From: a virus
Direction: 5' to 3' (one strand)
IMG/VR virus record: IMGVR_UViG_3300021961_000658
Coordinates: 1 to 23,167 of that record
Length of the DNA stretch: 23,167 nt
In this document: positions 21,171-23,167 of the stretch, in pieces
Layout: each line of letters opens with the position of its first letter
Position numbering within the stretch: position 1 is the first letter of the stretch
The notes under the pieces: generated by a model
What the model saw: only the letters and a program-made list of their open reading frames with translations
What the model was told of the DNA's origin: nothing
Databases searched by the model: none
Position numbers and translations under genes: made by a program

Positions 21171-22126
21171 TATGCCTCTCCAAACGGATTATTTTCACTA
21201 AAGTCAATTATAGAACTACCTTCAGTTTCAAGTATTTGATTATCTGCCATATCTTCAAAAATATTATCTGTTGTAATTAAGTTATTTGCTGGTTCATCCA
21301 TTGACCATTCTGCGCCACTTGTTTCACCTTTTAATATTGTACCAGATTGGAAAGTGCCTTGAACACGTATAACATCAACGTGTCTAGCTGGATCCCAAGT
21401 ATGAACTATAGCTTGTGCAGTAGCTGTATCTAAACTGGCGCCTTGATAAATTATTTCGCCAGGAATAAACCTACCATCACCACTTAAAGGAACTGATAGT
21501 CTAGTTTTTCTGTAAAGGTCAAATGCTTGGTCGTCGATTTCTTGTTTACCAGTTTCAATGATTTCGTCCGAAAATACAAATTGTTTCAACTTTAACGCAT
21601 ATACGTATACATTACCACCACGACCACGTCCTAATGTGTAATACATTGCTTGGTCATTTTCATGTTCAACAAAAGATATTTCAAAAAAGTTTTGAACGAG
21701 TGGTACGTAAATTAAATCACCTTCTCTAGGCCTTGTTGGTGCATTGTTTTCTGTTGCAACAATATCACCTATTCTTGGCCTGTTATAATTTGTTGCACCA
21801 ACAGAATATTTAAATTTTCGGCGAGAAACTAAAACTGACAACTCGTCTCGTATTTCAAGTCCAAATTTAGAAACAAAGTCGCCTTCTCCATCCATACCTG
21901 TCACATTCTCTAAATAAATTTCCAATGGATGTGCAGACACAAATTGTTTCAACGTATCTTCACCAAATAATTGGTCTTCACCGTCTGCATTTCTGGATGT
22001 TCTAGGTAAATAATAAACATCCATTCCATAAATTCCAATAGCTTCAATGACCAAATCCTCAACAAGAAGTTGCTCTTGTGTTATTTGATCCTGAGGAAAA
22101 GGTTGAAAATAAAAATTAGTGGCCAC
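21170..22126 (-). CDS. 14: gp14 neck protein
   Basis: Head-completion/neck protein that, with gp13, seals the filled head and binds the tail. It has 318 residues (T4: 256). The N-terminal core has QLLVEDLVIEAIGIYGMDVYYLPRT (19-43 in two halves), LKQFVSAHPLEIYLENVTG and FGLEIRDELSVLVSRRKF. Residues about 219-277 (RFIPGEIIYQG and GTFQSGTILKGETSGAEW) look like an added beta-module of the GE-x-V/I-x-G plus TSGA type found in marine phage structural proteins. The start is GTG at 22126, four bases after the gp13 stop; no closer Met fits, and homology begins at once. The ribosome site is weak (GGG). Confidence 0.92.
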   Translation of the reverse strand: MATNFYFQPFPQDQITQEQLLVEDLVIEAIGIYGMDVYYLPRTSRNADGEDQLFGEDTLKQFVSAHPLEIYLENVTGMDGEGDFVSKFGLEIRDELSVLVSRRKFKYSVGATNYNRPRIGDIVATENNAPTRPREGDLIYVPLVQNFFEISFVEHENDQAMYYTLGRGRGGNVYVYALKLKQFVFSDEIIETGKQEIDDQAFDLYRKTRLSVPLSGDGRFIPGEIIYQGASLDTATAQAIVHTWDPARHVDVIRVQGTFQSGTILKGETSGAEWSMDEPANNLITTDNIFEDMADNQILETEGSSIIDFSENNPFGEA

Positions 22127-22129
22127 TTT

Positions 22130-23086
22130 TTAACCCATTATAAAATCGTTAGGTAATACATTATAAGATTGCATCTCTTCTTCAATCTTATCAATTTCTC
22201 GTTGTGCATCTTCCATTATTCTAGGGCCGTCAAGTGTAACACCACCTGGCATTTGTATACCAGCAAACTTAGAAAGGTTTGAACCCCATTGATATTTAAT
22301 TTTGGCCGTTGTGTATTGTTTTAAGAATCTATCATCCCAAACATCGGAAACACCAACTTTGGTCATAGTCACACCACTAATATCTCCAGAAAGTTCACCA
22401 ACTATTTCTATTTCCGTTGGAGAATTAATTCTGTTAACTTGTATTTCTTGACCATCAGATAATGTCAGAATATCACCTTCTATGATTTCTTGGTCAAACG
22501 TTGTTGATGTTCCAGTTAAAGTGTTTGATGATGTTGTTCCAGATAAACTACCCGTTAATGTGATTGTATCTGGATCAAGCTTTCGGTAACATTCAATAAG
22601 AACATACTCACCAACGGAAACATCTCTAGACCAATCAATATCCAAATATAATTTATTCAAATGACGATTAAACCTACATTGTGGAGTGCCAGAGAATAAA
22701 AGGTTGAGTGTTCTTATGTGTTGCATCGTAATTTCATATGAAACATAAGAAACTGATGTAAAATCATACAAATCGTGCAGCCTCAGTTGATATCTTAGAT
22801 CAAACATATTGACTGAAGAATTCGAATCGTCAAATGGCATAACACCAGTAACCGATATGACGGCATCTGGACAATAAATCCATCTGCGGTCAATATCTTG
22901 TTGTGTTATTTTGTGCTTCATGTATATTTTTTCCATGCCATCAAAATGATAGTCATAGAAAAATTGAAGCGCATCATCAATCCTATCTTCTATTTGGTCA
23001 TCATCCACGTTAATCTGAATGACTGGCCAACCAAGACGGCGCATACAATAGTCTTTAAATTGTGCTCTTGTTGTGGGTCTGGCCAT
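22130..23086 (-). CDS. 13: gp13 neck protein with inserted beta-domain
   Basis: Neck protein contacting portal and gp14, 318 residues. Conserved ends are clear: MARPTTRAQFKDYCMRRLGW, IDDALQFFYDYHFDGMEKIY (36-55), ECYRKLDPD (165-173), and after a break VSDVWDDRFLKQYTTAKIKY, WGSNLSKFAGIQMPGGVTLD. Between residues about 176 and 244 a Thr/Ser/Gly-rich beta segment interrupts the usual KLDP-to-VWDDRFLK junction; it resembles the TGTST-TF and GD-x-L-x-L-x-x-G-Q-x-x-x-V module common in phage structural proteins. AGGAGA precedes the ATG and a perfect late promoter lies 20 bases upstream, making this the first gene of the neck operon. Confidence 0.94.
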   Translation of the reverse strand: MARPTTRAQFKDYCMRRLGWPVIQINVDDDQIEDRIDDALQFFYDYHFDGMEKIYMKHKITQQDIDRRWIYCPDAVISVTGVMPFDDSNSSVNMFDLRYQLRLHDLYDFTSVSYVSYEITMQHIRTLNLLFSGTPQCRFNRHLNKLYLDIDWSRDVSVGEYVLIECYRKLDPDTITLTGSLSGTTSSNTLTGTSTTFDQEIIEGDILTLSDGQEIQVNRINSPTEIEIVGELSGDISGVTMTKVGVSDVWDDRFLKQYTTAKIKYQWGSNLSKFAGIQMPGGVTLDGPRIMEDAQREIDKIEEEMQSYNVLPNDFIMG

Positions 23087-23105
23087 AAATTCTCCTATAA
23101 TGGAG

Positions 23106-23113
23106 TATTTATA
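23106..23113 (-). promoter_or_regulatory. T4-type late promoter TATAAATA for the neck operon
   Basis: Exact TATAAATA on the minus strand, 20 bases before the gp13 ATG, lying just after the stop of the preceding frame. AGGAGA follows between it and the start codon. Confidence 0.88.
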
Positions 23114-23124
23114 CCATATTAATA

Positions 23125-23167
23125 TTATGGGTTAGGAGTATCAACGAAGTTTATTACGCCATCTTTT
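23125..23167 (-). CDS. Possible 3' end of an upstream gene (partial)
   Basis: A minus-strand frame enters from the right edge and ends KDGVINFVDTPNP then TAA at 23127-23125. The stop followed directly by a late promoter repeats the layout seen at gp21/gp22 and gp18/gp19. Only 13 codons are visible, so the gene cannot be identified and the frame is not certain. Confidence 0.4.
   Translation of the reverse strand, partial: KDGVINFVDTPNP

Noticed and set aside
1-23167. tRNA genes, insertion sequences, integrase or attachment sites
   Set aside because: No cloverleaf-like sequence, transposase or integrase motif was seen; gaps between genes are too short to hide one except 6029-6145, which is explained by a terminator and leader.

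Overview
The window is a block of a T4-superfamily myovirus genome (Caudoviricetes, contractile tail). All 20 intact genes I can support, plus two gene ends cut by the window edges, lie on the minus strand, so transcription runs right to left. Most products are recognisable T4 counterparts in near-T4 order. The AT-rich composition, the 2OG-Fe(II) oxygenase, the Sm-like gene beside gp55/UvsW and the alanine/asparagine-rich fibre protein resemble marine or aquatic T4-like phages (cyanophage or pelagiphage type). The host cannot be named from this window: there are no photosynthesis genes or tRNAs here.

Layout in transcription order. (1) Neck cluster, 23086-20301: gp13, gp14 and gp15, opened by a perfect T4-type late promoter (TATAAATA). 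The last 13 codons of an unidentified upstream gene precede it. (2) 20287-17624: a large heptad-repeat fibre-like protein inserted between gp15 and gp16. (3) Packaging, 17608-15150: small terminase gp16, a Dps-like ferritin-fold protein, and large terminase gp17. (4) Tail, 15088-12855: sheath gp18 and tube gp19, ending in a strong hairpin. (5) Prohead, 12806-6146: portal gp20, an acidic gp67-like core protein, an unknown 284-residue protein, a very basic gp68-position protein, an unknown 121-residue protein, protease gp21, scaffold gp22 and major capsid gp23. A perfect late promoter lies before gp22 and a strong intrinsic terminator after gp23. (6) A second gp19-family tube protein, 6028-5495. 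(7) Recombination and late-transcription block, 5451-1: UvsY, UvsW, Sm-like protein, sigma factor gp55, 2OG-Fe(II) oxygenase, gp47 and the start of gp46, preceded by a host-type TTGACA promoter.

How the genes work together: gp46/47 process DNA ends, UvsY loads the recombinase and UvsW remodels branched intermediates, which feeds recombination-dependent replication. gp55 then directs RNA polymerase to TATAAATA promoters, two perfect copies of which stand before structural units in this same window. The prohead forms on gp22 and the core proteins around the gp20 portal, gp21 matures it, gp16/17 fill it, gp13/14 close it, and the gp18/gp19 tail capped by gp15 joins.

Intergenic space is minimal; the longest gap is about 117 bases (6029-6145), and no gene-free stretch reaches 300 bases. 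The least ordinary items are the Dps-like gene inside the terminase operon, a beta-domain inserted in gp13, the repeat fibre with 106-bp perfect DNA repeats, the pair of gp67-like proteins with opposite charged tails, and the Sm-like gene between UvsW and gp55.
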